From Yamagishiella unicocca (Eukaryota > Chlorophyta > Chlorophyceae > Chlamydomonadales > Volvocaceae): a stretch of 64,000 bases of DNA. Below the pieces are notes generated by a model. That model did not search any database. It was not told the DNA's origin and worked only from the letters and a program-made list of their open reading frames with translations. Positions 1 through 13,200 of this stretch are shown here, one piece after another. Position numbers and translations under genes: made by a program. Each line of letters starts with the position of its first letter. Positions within the stretch are counted from its first letter, which is position 1. Where the stretch lies: assembly GCA_003116995.1 (NCBI GenBank), contig BDSL01000003.1:372001-436000 (forward strand), given 5' to 3'.

Positions 1-3000
1 TCCTGCAGGAAGGACGGCGCGTCCTTGCGCGGGGGGCACACGAAGCCCAGGCTCTGGTAGAACGGCAGCGCCTGAGCCACGGGGCCCTGGAACGTCACGT
101 GCCTGCATGCAGCGTGGTGGGCGCAACGGCACGGAGCGGCCCCACATAAGCATGGGACTCTAAGACAACTTCAACGCTGCGCGGCACTCCGTACGTCCAA
201 GCATGTATGTGCGGCACTGACCGGACGCATCCCGGGACGCGGATACGCACCCTGCGGACATGAGCATGACGTCATCAAACAGGAAGTAGACCTCGGGAGG
301 CGGCTGCAGCAGGCTGACCAGCAGGGTGATGTTGAAGTTACGACACATCTGAGGAGGGTGAAGGCATGGAAAACACCTCAACGATTTCCAGCAAGTAGCA
401 TTCAGCACGAGTAAATAAGGACATGCTGCCGATATGCAGCAAGTAGCATTCAGCAGGGGTAAATAAAGAAATGCTGCCGATGTGGAGTACACGCGAAAGA
501 TGGGGCGGGGAGGAGGCGTGTGCGTGGTGCCTTAGGCACCCGAAGCTCCCATAATCGTCAGTTGAGCCGCTTCCAAGAAAGCCGCGCCTGGAGGCCCTCA
601 CTTCTCATTACATCAGGACAGCCGCAACACAAGGTTCCGGACGTCAATGATCCGGACATGGGTAATACCGTGGGTAGTACCGTGCATTGCCCGTGCATGC
701 ATTGCCCGTGCCCGGCCGTGGGTAGTACCGTGCATTGCCCTGGCCAAGGATTCCTTCCATCACGGTACGTTGCACGCACGGCCCAGAACGCGCCCACCTT
801 GCACAGGAGGTCACAGATGCTGTAGAGTGTTGCCGAGTCGAGGCCGGTGGAGATCTCGTCCAGCAACAACACGCGGCGAGGCCCCACCAGCATCTCAGCC
901 GTCGTCACCCGTTTGCGCTCGCCTGCGCGATGCACAAATTGCAGTGGGAGGTGGCGATGTGCAAGTTGCATGGGAAATAGCGATGCAAAGGGGCGCATGG
1001 GAGGACGCGGTGCTTGTAATTGGATGATGCAGTGGGAGTGACGATGTGCAAGATGGTGTTAGAGGTGGCGATCTGCGAGTGCCGATGTGCAAGCTGCAGT
1101 GAGAGGTGGCGATGGTGGGCGCAGTGGGAATGGCGATGTGCAAGGTGCAGTGGGAACAGCGCGTGGATATATGCCCCTTAGAGAGCGAACAGAATCTTCG
1201 ACCTCACATCACTTGACAGCATTATTCGCGTAACAGATGCGCCGATGGTGGGCGCGCTGCAGGCGGCCGCAATGGGTGAATGTACACAGGCCAGGGGCAT
1301 GCACCCTCCAAGCAAAGCACGTACGCAGCAATCAAATGTAGACCTCGCGGTGCAAAACAAATCGGAGTTGAACGCAGGCCCACGGCGCACTGTCACGCGC
1401 ACTGATCAAGCAACAGCAAATAAAGTGCGTCGGCTCCCATTTTGTCGGTTGGCCAGCGCCTCTCCCTCCCCGCCCGTACGCGCAGCCTCTCGAGCTATCT
1501 CCACTGAAGCCTCTCCCACCCTGCCCGTACGCGCAGCCTCTTGAACTTACCTCCGCTGACGACGCCTCCCCCTCCCCGCCCGCATCATTTATCAGGGGGC
1601 TCTCACCTCCGCTGACGCCTCGCAGCATGGCGTCCCCCACGGGCGTGCTGGCTGTGTGGGAGATGCCCATAGAGCGCATCGCGCCCAGCGTGCGCACGCC
1701 GCTGCAGTACGTCTCTGTCAGCAGCTGCAGGAGCTCCTTGTCCGTCATCTGGAGGTGGGCAAAAGGTCAGCACGGTGGCAGGAAGATAAGATCCAGACAG
1801 TACACGCCGAGAATTCAACGATGTTAGTTTCTCTGCTGCTGCGAGCTCGGCGACACGCTCTACTACAAGCTGTTTCTCCGGGCTACGCTCCCCTACCCCT
1901 GCCTGGCCAGCAGCAAGCCTGTCGTCTCGCCAAAGTAAGCGGGCAGAAATCAGCGGCAGGATTGCCCGCCGCACGCAACAGCACCCTACCGCCACCAGCG
2001 CGCCCAACCTACACCGGTGGCCAAAGCTGTGTCGCGCGTGTTCCCTTGGGCTTTTGCGTTCTGCATGGCTCTGCGTCGGGGGCGAGTGGCAGGGAGGGAG
2101 GGAGCTGACCCAGCACCTACCAACATGGGCTCCTCGCCAAACCCAAGCCGCACCCCACATAAATAAACCACGCAAGTGCTCACTCATAAAGATAGGTTTG
2201 CCCTTGCCACTGCGCAATTTGCACGGCGGTGTGCAGGCGTATGTGGTGCACAGTTACGATGCATGGTAATGACCTGCAATGTCGCCGGCGCAATCAAGGC
2301 AGGCACGCTGCGCTGCGCTGCATTCCCTCGCACGCACGTCACAAGGCCGCCTGCAGATGTGCTAGTCGCCTGGCTGGTCCGATATTCGCCTCCATCCAGC
2401 TACGTATTTGGATAGGAAAGCCCTAATAAAACGCCATCAAGCCACACAGCGCGCACGCACCTGCGCAGCTCGCCCGGCAGGTTGAAGGTGCTGCCTGTCG
2501 TGCCCAGCTGGCACGTGTGTGCGAACTCTAGCGTCTCCATGACGGTCAGGGTGGGGATGTGGTTGTCGTGCTGCACACACGCACAACGCGAATGGCTGGT
2601 GGGTGCCGCTGTTGTTGTTGTAACGGTTACAGTGGGTGGGTGGGCGCCAACGTAGCGCATATCAGGTATGTACAATTGTACATGGCGCTCGTGGCCAGTT
2701 GCGTTATTTAAACCTTGCAGGACTGCCGGACACACGCCTCAGACAAATGGTACAGTACGTGCCAAGGAGTGCGTGATGATGGAAATGACGGGCCCAGCTT
2801 GGACGCAGCATCGTCCTCTATCTCGAGCACCAGACAACGGATTAGTTCCCACCCAGACATTCAGCATAGTATCCAATAAAAAGATAGGCATGGCCACAGT
2901 TGGCAAAATATTACCCACAGACGCCAGCCCGTTGGGCCTGGCGTTGCGGTTGTGTTAGTTAGTGTTAGTTACCGCCTAACGCGTCGCATTTGGACTACGA

Positions 3001-5056
3001 TCTGCTGCTACATTGCTCGCTGCCGTGTGCTGCCTATCCATACATGTCCTTGCCCCCAGACAAGCCAAGCTAAGTTGCATATGTACCTGGTCCACGTACG
3101 CTGCGGTGCGCTCCACAACGAATTCGTCCTGAGTGTGGCCGTTGAACAGCACTTTGCCGCCAACCTGCGACCAAGCAAAGCGCGGACCGCGATGGCTCCC
3201 TGATTGAATAATAATACTGCTACACATACACCTCTTCGCTTCATGAAGAAATACATATACCCGGAACATGAGATTCCGCCCAGCTCTTGGTCTGGAACCC
3301 ACTGTAACCGTTACAACAACCAGAATGATTGGGTGTCTTGGCATGGTTACCCCGACAGTGGGACAGGGTTACAAGGACCCAAAGTGAAATAGTTACAAGC
3401 AGCACCTACCCTCAAGTTGGGTCCGTTGCGGTAGCGCCCCGCCAGCACCTTGAGCAGGCTGCTCTTGCCGCTACCCGGAGGCCCCAGCAGCAGGGTCGGC
3501 CGGGACGGGCGAATCACACCCGAGAGATCATCCAGGATGGCATGGTCCACGGTGTGCTCCTTCATGCAAACCAGCCGCTGTGTAAAACAAAATGCCGGGG
3601 CGTGCGGTCTAGGGCTTAGGGGAGGGCTCGTAAGACGGTTCGCATGGAAAAGGCGCGGATAAGGCCGAAATGGCATCGCATGCCCACGTCTGTGCCCTCC
3701 TGTGCTTTCATACGGCTCCCTAACAAGCGCACTTTTGTACCTCCCAGCTCACGGTCCCCATGTCTGCATTTCCACAACACAATCGCACACTGCAAGCTTG
3801 GCCCCCCCACCCGACTCACACGCCATCTCCAAGCAGCCCACCCATGCCTTGCGCCCCCTGATGACCTTCACCTTGAAGATGGACGTGAACGAGTTTCCGA
3901 CGGTTGGGAGGCCCGCGCTGCCGACGAGCGCATCCGTGCGGACAGACAGGTTACGGTACTCGATTGTGACTGCTGGCATGGCCACGTTGTAGTGCTTCAA
4001 CGTGGCCCCCAGCGCCATCATGTAGCCGCCAACATCAGCCAGGACCTTATCCGCCTCCTGTCAAGACGGGGCCGCTAGTAAGAAAGAAGCCAAGTAGTCC
4101 CTTCCCTGTCCCTCATGGGCGGCCATGATGGCGTTCTCGCCAGTGGGGCGCCGCTTGCTTGTTTGCTGACGGAAATGTCAAAAGTATCGACTGTATATCC
4201 AGTGGTTTTCCCTTCCCGGTTAAATGACAGGCCGTCGACTTTAAGAGGGGGAGGGCCGACAGGGAGCGCACACTGTTCGGGACCTGGGCTGCATTGGGCA
4301 CTGGGGTGGAACGCTCGCTGCCGCTTGGCCGTGTGCACCAGCGCAAGGACGACCACCAGTACGCAGGGGCGCGCTTCCCAGATCCAGCCCATCATACGCC
4401 AGAGGCGTAAAGTGCCAGTGTGATGATCAAGGGTCGCGGCTCAGGAGTAAGGATTTTACCGTTGTGCAACCCCGCTACGACCCCCTTGGCTGACTTCTCC
4501 GGCTTGTACCTGGACCTTCTTGTCTAGCTGCTCAAGCTCCTCTAGCGGCCGCAGCGTATTGTAATAGACCTCATCAACCGCCGCCTCCAGCAGATCCGCC
4601 TCGTCAACCGTCATCTGTGCCGTACTGGTCCAACGACGACTGGCATCTGGGAACACCGTCGAGTGAGAAGCGTGGCTCCGCCTGACGCGCTCCGAGAGAC
4701 GCGGCCTAAGGTCGTTCTCCATCCTTGAAAAGGCCCCCTGAGAACGTGGGCCACAGAGCGCATTGCAGAGTGGGAATATCGGCGTGTACTGGCAGGGCTG
4801 CTGGGAGGTGACGAGGGCGTCCGACAGCGTAGACACCGTGCGAGGTGAAACCCGAGGACTAGCGGATACCCTGGGGATTTTATACAGGCACTAACACATG
4901 ATCTAACTTCCTAATTGGGTCGCGACCTCTGGATGCAGTAAAGGAGTGTACGAGACCATGATAGCCAGCGCTTGCCTGCTGCGGCACGATGCTGAATACA
5001 CTCTCAACACAAAGTGCGTGCGCATCGATCGAAAACGCATTCTTATATTCCGCCAT
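1..5056 (-). CDS. PDR-type (full-size ABCG) ABC transporter, N-terminal part, copy A
   Basis: Membrane ATP-driven exporter of the pleiotropic drug resistance class; only the N-terminal cytosolic part and first nucleotide-binding domain lie in the window, and the gene continues beyond base 1. Exons (minus strand): 5056-4976, 4737-4510, 4057-3872, 3577-3410, 3164-3087, 2570-2461, 2070-2013, 1748-1607, 922-798, 348-251, 102-<1. All phases join. Visible motifs: Walker [10 protein letters not shown], signature VSGGERKRV, Walker [13 protein letters not shown], and a Q in the H-loop position (SLLQPPPE), as is usual for NBD1 of PDR proteins. Exon lengths equal those of the complete copy at 21811-36555 except exons 2 (228 vs 210 nt) and 7 (58 vs 55 nt). 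The start MAEYK was chosen because both copies share it. Intron 1 has a GC donor. No premature stop was found, so this is probably a live gene. Substrate unknown. Confidence 0.88.
370..1160. repeat. Tandem repeats in introns of ABC copy A
   Basis: Two repeat blocks sit in introns of the left-edge transporter. At 390-484 a 47/48-bp unit beginning CAGCAAGTAGCATTCAGCA occurs twice with few differences. At about 936-1160 a degenerate repeat built on GTGGCGATGTGCAAG is present in about five copies. No coding role is apparent. Confidence 0.7.
2614..3320. repeat. 24-bp perfect inverted pair flanking an ABC exon
   Basis: Positions 2614-2637 are the exact reverse complement of 3297-3320 (core CCCACTGTAACCGTTACAAC). 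The arms lie in introns 5 and 4 of ABC copy A, and exon 5 (3087-3164) is between them. Since that exon is real coding sequence, the pair is better read as two opposite insertions of one repeat family than as the ends of one element. Similar termini recur at 42.8, 44.0, 48.9, 49.9 and 50.2 kb. Confidence 0.75.
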
Positions 5057-5350
5057 TTTTGCACGCCGCCCGCTGCTCGCCGTGGTATTACAAAGTGTGG
5101 CAGGCTGCTGCAACAGGCCGGCTATCTAATGGTTGGCAATAGTTCACGCAGAATGAATCAGTGTCTTTAATTTTATTTCAGACACGCAACTTCCTCGTTA
5201 GCTGACGTCCTGCATTGAATCAATGACAACATTGGCGAAAAACTTTCCGACCAGCGTTATAAAGAAGACAATACGATACATTTGGTGTTAATAATTGCTA
5301 GTCATCAATGGGGTTTGTGGGGTTTCTGAAACGCAAGTAATTTATGCAGG
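5057..5350. other. 5' flank of ABC copy A
   Basis: Upstream region of the minus-strand transporter. It is AT-richer than the exons. I see no convincing TATA box or other defined element. Confidence 0.4.
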
Positions 5351-7600
5351 GCCCACACAAAAGCGTGATCCGCCATCGCCGAGCGGCCGTACGAGTATCG
5401 GGCCCTTTAGTAACAGGGGCCATACAATTAGGGCGCCTCCTGACCGGGCGCTTCACGGAGATAAGGACAGGATTTGGAAGGGTCCTACGTCTGTAACATT
5501 CTCCATCATTCTCACATGCTCTAGCTGCAGGGGCCCGGACGGTGTAACGGAAGGCGGAAGAGTTTACTTCGCGCTCACTACTCGGTTTCAAAGTGGTGAA
5601 GCTTTTTCTCATTCATGGTAAATTGTGTAAACGTCACACGGTCTTAGCCATATTCGCAACCAAAACAGGGGACTATTACTGTCGTTGGCGGACGTCGCCT
5701 CCTGGACTCCGTCGGCATTGGCTACTTCGACAGCATATCATCCTTATTTTTTGGTTGAGCGCACTGGGCTTGCGGGTTCCGGGTCGATGTTCAGTGAGTT
5801 CCTCCAGCAGCTTGCCCTCGCGCCCATCCTATCAGTCTGAATTAGTGTGGCCCGGAATCGCGCGGCCAGGCTAGGTACTGTCGAGACCTCACCCGCTCCT
5901 GTAACACTACCTCTCTCTCCGCGCCGCGGGAAGCTGCGACTGGCGCAACGGAAAAAGAGTGGCACAGCAGCCGCGGATTGGAGGCGCGGCTCTCAACTCG
6001 TAATCTCCTACGGGTCCCTTCTCAACGCCTACAGGCGCCCAACCTGAATCTTTGCTGCTTGAATGACGCCCCAGCACCACCAGAAATGCGACTGGTGTGC
6101 CGCACTCCTGCGCCCCGATTGTCACGACGCCTGCCGCGCCCGCTGCGACCCCGGTGAGCTGCACGTTCGCGCTCCTTTCCCATAAAACAAAAATTCTACC
6201 ACTAAGTTCTCGCGAATCATCCGGCAGGCGGTTGTTGCGACTTCTGCGGGCCTCAGTGCGGGCCACTATCGGGCCCAGCTCTGCCCTCCCCAGCTGCTCC
6301 TGATGACACCTGGCACTGCATTCTGACTGCGGGCCGCAGGTTATCGGGGTGGCCCACCCGCTCCTCTCGCAACCTCCACAGTTGATCCCACGACGACCTT
6401 CTGTTGTACTTACTGAGCCACCGGATCCCAGCGCACTCGGAACTACTAGGGACCGACGGACGTCCCAACGCAGGCAGGCTCGGCGCAGTCGCAGGATCTC
6501 GCCTCTGTCCACTGCCTTCACCTTGGTCGGCCGACGCGGACCCTGCTCGGAGATCACCGAGGCCGCGAGCGGCTCCGCTGCCGTGAAGGAACGGCTACCG
6601 AATGATGGCCAGCCGCGCAGGTCACGGCGGGCACGGCGCGGTGACCCTGACTGTCCAGAACTGTGGCACTAGTACGCGAACTCCAGATGATGGCCGAGAC
6701 TGCTTCCTCCGCCCTCCACTGCGCAGTCCCTCCGCGATCTGGCCCTGTCGAACCTTACTGCGGTCACACGAGCAAGCGGGCTAAGGAATGGGGCAATCTG
6801 ACCTTCAACTGACAACGGCAGACAGCCCTTTCGCCGACTTCCCTCTGCCGCCACTCGACACGGCCGGGCGTTACACATCTGACACACTGCATCGAGAAGC
6901 TTGGTACTAAGACGTCGGCGCCGTCCGAGCGCCTCCGATTCGGCTCAGCCTGAGCGTGGATCCCATCACCTGACCCGTATGGGCCCTCGCCCGCTGCCTC
7001 GCTGCCGTGAACGCCGTGCCCGTCCCCCAGCCTCTTCCTGGTCCGACAGCTGCACCGCCACAAAGCGAGTTTCGGTTGTTCCGCTAACCGCCCTCTCAGC
7101 AACTCCGCCACCGGAAGTCCGACTGCGCAGCACCTGCATGCAGAAGGCGGGTCTACACGGTGAGGCGGCCCACAGTTTCTTTCCATCGGGGCCCCCTCAA
7201 GCATGCGGCCGCCGAGTTGGACGTCTCCCCCGCCGACTTCCAGGTTGATCCGGGGCCAAATGCGCTCCCCCGCCACCCTGCAGCGCTACCTCCGCGAGAT
7301 GCCACCCACCACAAGATGCCTCGGGCCGAAGGCACTGAATGAATGGCGGCGCCAATAGCTTCCAGCGCGAGCAGGGCGGGAGGGTGGGCTTGTTCTCAAA
7401 AATACCGGTAGCTTGCAAAGTGTGGCGTTAACAACTAACTGATGATCGATGAATGACGGCTTCACTACTTCGCATCCGAATAGTGAGCGCGAAATCAAGC
7501 CTTCCGCCCTCCGTTACGCCGTCCGGGCCCCTGTTGCTAGAACGGCCCGATAATCGTACGGCCCCTCGGCCTTGAAAGTTCAGCCATTGCGCGGGGCCTA
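5351..7600. repeat. Inverted-repeat structure, possible degenerate mobile element
   Basis: The stretch 5379-5612 matches the reverse complement of 7449-7578: both read GCCGAG, then GGCCGTACGA, TATCGGGCC and CAGGGGCC, followed by CGGACGGYGTAACGGA and TTCGCGCTCACTA. The left arm carries about 115 extra bases (about 5421-5535) bounded by GGGGCC on each side. The 1.8-kb interior is GC-rich but broken by stops in every frame; a Cys-rich stretch near 6085-6160 (plus strand) is the only hint of protein. No transposase motif or clear target duplication was found, so this may be a decayed non-autonomous element. Confidence 0.5.
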
Positions 7601-10240
7601 TAGAAATTACTGCCACTTCAGAAAAGTCCAGCACTACTGCGCTTTGCAACATACAGCGTTGGTTTCCCAGAGTTACGCCAGAGTCTGTCCTCGGTTCGTC
7701 ACCCATGCCTGACTGCACTAAAAACTTCAGGTTGCTTGTGAACCAACTCAATGCTCGTTGTGGCGATTCACTTATAAATCGGATAGAATGCAGGATACAC
7801 GTGGCCAACATATCCCTGGTTGCCGCTGCCAACCAGCGTGTGAACTCGCGCTCTGCCAGCAGATGAACACATGATTCTTGTGTGCCGGCTCCGGGATAAT
7901 GTGCGACGAGCAGGGCCGTATGCCCTTTGTGTAATACCGGTACAGGGTTCTCCGAAGTCAGCACATTCCGCCGAAGACGTCGCACTTGATATACGTTACG
8001 GAGCCGATCCGTTGGGCAACGTGGTACCTCGTGTGCGTACTCTGCTGCGCTCTCGTCCTTGGCTGGCCCACTCTTCGCCATCCTCAACCCGCCGTAATGT
8101 CCCTCAACCACTTTCAACCACCAATGGTATATATTTTTGAGGATGCCGCATCCTCCACAGACGGGGAAAGAGGACAATGGGTTCTAACAAGGAAGCTGGA
8201 CATCCCCATGACCTGAGTGGCGAAGTTGCAAGAACCGGGACGGCTACCTTACGGGCAACTATGGGGGAGGCTAGGCGCAAGTGCCTACCCCCGTGCCTAC
8301 AAAAACAAGAGCAGTCAGAAAGAGGAGGCATCTACGCCATCATATATAGCAACCCGATAATCGGTAAGATTATTAACGACACAGTTTGTATCTCGGTGCC
8401 CTTTGCCCCTCATGCCCAGCAGTGACGGGTGTAAGGCGCACAAGGCCAGTAGGCCACCCGCACCCTCCCCCGTGCCGGTAGTCGTTAAGGTGTAGCGATG
8501 CCCTGATGAAGGGTAGAATGCATGATAGCTATCGGAAACCCAGATCGCCCCATAGCATGGACACAACGATGCGTGCCTGTGTTCGGAAACCCACATCGCC
8601 CCACAGCATGCGTGGACACCTTGCTGTGCGTCTGAAACTCCCAACCCGGATCGTTCCCGTAAGCATGTAAGGCTTCAAGGGGCAAGCGCACATTGCGGTT
8701 TGCTTGGCTTACCTTTAGACAAAGCGAGCACTAAAAATAAGGGTCGACTAGCACGGGCGCGGAAGCATAACCGGCTTGCCGTAACATTTCTGCCCAGAAG
8801 GCGCGGCGCTTACGCAGTCATGGCCATGTGCTCCGACTTAGGAGCCGAAAAGTCCACGTTTGGTTTAAGAACGCCGCATACACTGCCTGTTCCGGCGGTA
8901 ACAATACATGTACACCGACACTACTGACCCGTGGGTCGGTGACCGCCGTGGACAACCCATTGCGGCGCTCCGCCGACGCAATGCTGGTTGAACTTGACAT
9001 TTTGGGACACGTTTGCATATGGAACCCACTACGCAACCTAGTTTCCCCCCCAGGGGTTGGGCTGTCGCGTATGATCCACTTTTGACCTCGGAGGGCGGCG
9101 GGGCGCGATCGTCCACCATCTTTTGGCAGTAAGCGAAATGTTAGCCTGTGAGGAAGGACTACATGTTCCCATGCATATGTACACTTAGGAAATGCGCAAA
9201 AAGTGTGATTTGCATTGTTCATGATCGCGATACCCGGTAGCAATGGAATCCACAGTCCTTCGCGCGATTTCCATACAAAAACGGCGCGCACAGCCAGTAA
9301 TAAGAATACAAGTCAATAGCAAATTGCAATAATTACCTATGCTCATGTTGTAGTTAGTACTAAGTCCCCTTTCCCCGGCCGGGTGACCTTGGGTAAAGCA
9401 GGGGGTTGTGGGTTCACGGGGCGGCCACGCAGCGCGCACGTTGTATTACGCGTCAGCTACAAGCCGTCAAAAGGGACAAGTCCGGCGCGTTGCCACGCCA
9501 AGAGGTAACCACGTTTCGTGCGGCGGCGGGGGTGTCCAAGGCGGTGACGCGTCCCAAACTTATCCCAGCCGTGGCGCTTGGCGCCTCTTGATGGGAGGGC
9601 GCTTGAACCAACAATCCATCGCTGCCCCTTGGTTCATGCACATTTTGCTTAGATGAATAGAGAAGCTTGCGAGCCTAGTTGTTTTACCCAGCCACGTTGC
9701 TGTTTGGGCCAGCTTGAGACTGCTGCTTCTCCATGCGTAGCGCTCCCCCACCGTCCATCTATGCAGCTGCTGCGGCGTCCTGACCGTCATCATACGCGCA
9801 GGTTGCCAGTCGCGCTACCCTAGGGCTGAGAGCGCGCGTGGTTGTTTCTTGCGGCTACAACCCGCGCCAGGCGCAACGCGAGATCCGTTCTTGCCGCTGC
9901 TTGACACGTTGCAGATTCTCGACAGAGGAAAGCCCCAGAACTGACGGCATGCCTCATCGCGCTGGTTGCATGTATTGCCCTTCCCCCTGCCGCCCTCTTG
10001 ACTGCAGTGCCGCCAAGCCTTCGTCCGGCCAATTCTTGGACGTTGCTCAACATCGCGGTCTTCGCCGCGCCTGTTCCTTGATATCGTAACGTCGTTCTAC
10101 CCGAAGCCGACGTCCTCGACGCCTCCCGTTTGCGCGTACAGCACATACGCCGTCGCCACGGTGGCAAGACCTTTTGACTCGCCAGCGCGGGACGACGTTT
10201 CCATCGCTCGGCTACTTCTCCTCGTTAAGAACTCTGAATC
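7601..10240. other. Gene-free spacer before the cyclin gene
   Basis: No supported gene. Only short, biased open frames are present on both strands. A direct repeat near 8536-8616 has two copies of a unit containing CGGAAACCCA and ATCGCCCCA. The last part should contain the 5' UTR and promoter of the cyclin gene, but no clear TATA box is visible. Confidence 0.4.
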
Positions 10241-13200
10241 ATGCACCCTTTCTATGGTCATGCGGCGGCACCGCAAGGCGGCGCCGGCGATTCCGGCGCC
10301 GGCGGCAGTGCTGGCTCCTCTCTGCTTCACAGCGCGCTATACGGAGCACGATCTGGGTCAGGCGCTATGCAAGCTGGCACGGCCCTGTACCGCACCTTCA
10401 ACGCGGCGCCGCGCGACAAGTCAATACTTGCAGCTGCGGTGGACGACGCCCTCAGTGAGACGGGGGCGGTTATTTGGGGGTGGCAGAGAATGTCCTTACG
10501 GTGGGGTCGCCGATCGGGGGATAATGGCTCGTCTGCGGGTAGGTTCGGCCACCGAATAGGGGCGTGGCGACTCGTGCGCCGGCGTTGTGTAGGCGCGAAA
10601 TGACCCACGGGTCCATGTGTACGCACCTGCGATGTCTCCGGACCTTAAGGAAAGCGACTTTTAAAGCCAACCGCGAGAAGACCCGACCCGAAGCGTAGCC
10701 ACACCTTCAATTCTCCCCAAGCATGGTAAGCTTGTGAAATGCCCGCACATCTTAATCGATTGCAGTGTCTCCGGAGGCAGACATGATGTCGTCCTCCGCA
10801 GCGGTCGACCAGATGGCGGTTGACCCTGCGGGTAGCTGCGCCACGGCCATGATGACCGGCAGCGGCGGCGTTGCGGCGGAGGTGCTGGCGGACTTTTCGC
10901 GCAGCTCCGCCGCCGCTGACAGCTGCCATCGCCTCAACCTCGGCGTCGTTAACCTGGCCTCCGTGGCGGCGCCGGACCCGACTGCGGCGGCGCAATCACA
11001 CTCCGGCCTGGCGCAGCAACAGCCTCCATCCAAGGCCGCGCTGTACGGCAACTACCAGCAGGTGAGGCTCGGCGAACGCTGCTGCCGGATCTGAAGATTG
11101 AGTCAAATGCGGTGGAAGAGATTTAAGCGATACAATAGCGATGTGGGTCGGGAGATGTAGTTCGGGGACCGTGTGACCGGTCGTGTGCGGCCATCTGGGT
11201 CGGCTTGCAAAAGCAAGGTTAGCCCTGCAGCACTGTTGAAGATCACTTAAGCGAGTAACGCCCCGCTGCTGGCAATTGTGCAGGCCCGCGCGCCGTTGTC
11301 AACCGCCAGCGGACACGGCGCAGGACTGTACGGTAGTACCCGCTCGGTGGCTGGTGGCGTGCCGGCTGGCGGCGACACGGCCACAGTGCAGGGCCTCCGG
11401 CGCTACACCGCCGCTCAGCTGCATCAGTTGAGCGTCGTGCGTCAGATTCAGCTGCGACAGCAGGCGGCGGCGGTGCAGCAGCAGCAGACACAGACGCAAT
11501 CGCACCAGCAGGCACAGGTACTGGCTGCAGCAGCTGAGGTTGCCCAGCAGGTGGGTGCGTATTTTGGGTCCCTACGTACGACATGTCGCATGTCAACTGT
11601 AGGCACTGCATTGTCGCTGCCTGGCTGTGCCTTTAGTAGTTCGTTTGGAAACAAATTCAATGCAAAAAAATCGAAATAAAGGACAGCCTTCTTGCCGCAT
11701 CATCGTGTAGGTGAGTGTATGTGCAGTGCATCCGTCTGGCGTGGTATACTGCCATGTATGCGTACGGCGCTTTGTTTCAGGGTAATGCCAATAACCCACA
11801 ATGGCTCCGGGTGGCTTCTTTGCGCTTGCAGCAGGTCGCTGTCCGCAACGCCGCAGCCGTGGAGCAGCAGCAGCAGCAGCAACGACAGCAGCAACAGCAG
11901 CAGCACCACGCGCTGCGGGCCGCCGCGGAGCAGCGTCTGATAGCTGCTGCGACGGCGGGCAACGCCGCTGCGCCGTCCGGCTCCGCAGATGCTGCCGGCG
12001 CAGGGGCGCAGTCGGCTTTATACAAGCGTACGGCAGTCCCAGCCGAAGCCACCTCTGTCCTCTACAAGCGGCCCGCCCTTGGCAGCATTGCTGCCGCCGC
12101 CCACGCCGCGTCAGCCACTGCGGTGCCGGCGGCCGGTACGGCTGTTTCGGCGCTGTACGGCACCTATTGCTCTGACCGCCACGCGGCGTCGTCTGCGGCT
12201 TCTGCGGTCGCAAGTGAGGTCCTCCAGCGACTGGGCGCAGCCGCTGCAGCCTCGGTCGGGACCGCGCCGGGCGCGCGCGCTGCAGCGGCTGACGTCGCGG
12301 CGACAGCCGGAGGTGCTGCCGGCAACAAGATGACCCAGTCGATGTCCATCAGTCCCAACAACCGTGAGGTGAGTTTGATGCGTGCGCGGATTGCAAAGCA
12401 GTTGTCGCGGCGGCGGGAAAGCAAGGTTTGCTTTTGCGCTGGATTAGGATGTAGCCTGTATTGGCGTTGATACGGCTACATTGAGCGTTGACCGTACGGG
12501 CTGTAATGCGGCTTCATTAACACTTTCCAGGTCTTAAAAAGATAAATCGTCGCCCAGGACGGCCATTACATCATTGCTTGTACCCCATTTCGACCGTCCT
12601 GTTTCCATCAGGCCGCCTTCCGCAGCCCCGCCAACTCGTCCCACTGCTCCGAAACCGCCTTCCTTGACTGCCACGAGGACCTCGGCGACGAGGCTGCGGA
12701 AGCCGACCAGTCCCTGTACGCGGCCAACGCTGCCTACAGCGGATACAGCGCCGACGGCAGCTTCAGCGGCGGGAGCACCACCAGCGCAGCCGCCACAGCG
12801 GCTGCTGCCGCCGGCGCTTACCGCAGCGACAAGCGGGCTGCCGTTAAGAGCTCTGCGCGGCCGTACGGCCGTGTCTACTGCCCCACGGTTTACACTGACG
12901 TGTCTTCACCGCACGCCCTGGCGCTGGCAAACGACATCATGGGGCGCATCCGCCTGCCTGGTGAGCAGCCGAACATACAGCCTTACGTAGTAGTAATACG
13001 TGTGCCGGAATACTGCAAATAAAGAGGGATGGGGCTGACATAAGTTGTTTTCGTCGTTATGCGTTTATGCGGTCTTGAGGTTTTATGGGGTCCTTACGGT
13101 AAATCCGATTTTTTTGTTTCGGTCGGTACTCGCAGTTTTGTGGCTGTTGACGCCAGGCGCATCTTAGCTCCATGCATCGTTTTCGCCCCTTCCAGGCGGC

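Noticed and set aside
2614..3320. A single 707-bp transposon bounded by 24-bp inverted ends
   Set aside because: It would contain exon 5 of the transporter, which is conserved in copy B where no such ends exist.
5907..6557. 216-codon minus frame with several Cys residues
   Set aside because: Cys spacing does not fit a CCHC or other known finger, and the region lies within a decayed repeat.
7428..8177. 249-codon open frame on the minus strand
   Set aside because: No domain, unlike codon use to real exons here, and its end overlaps the inverted-repeat arm; likely chance within repeat sequence.
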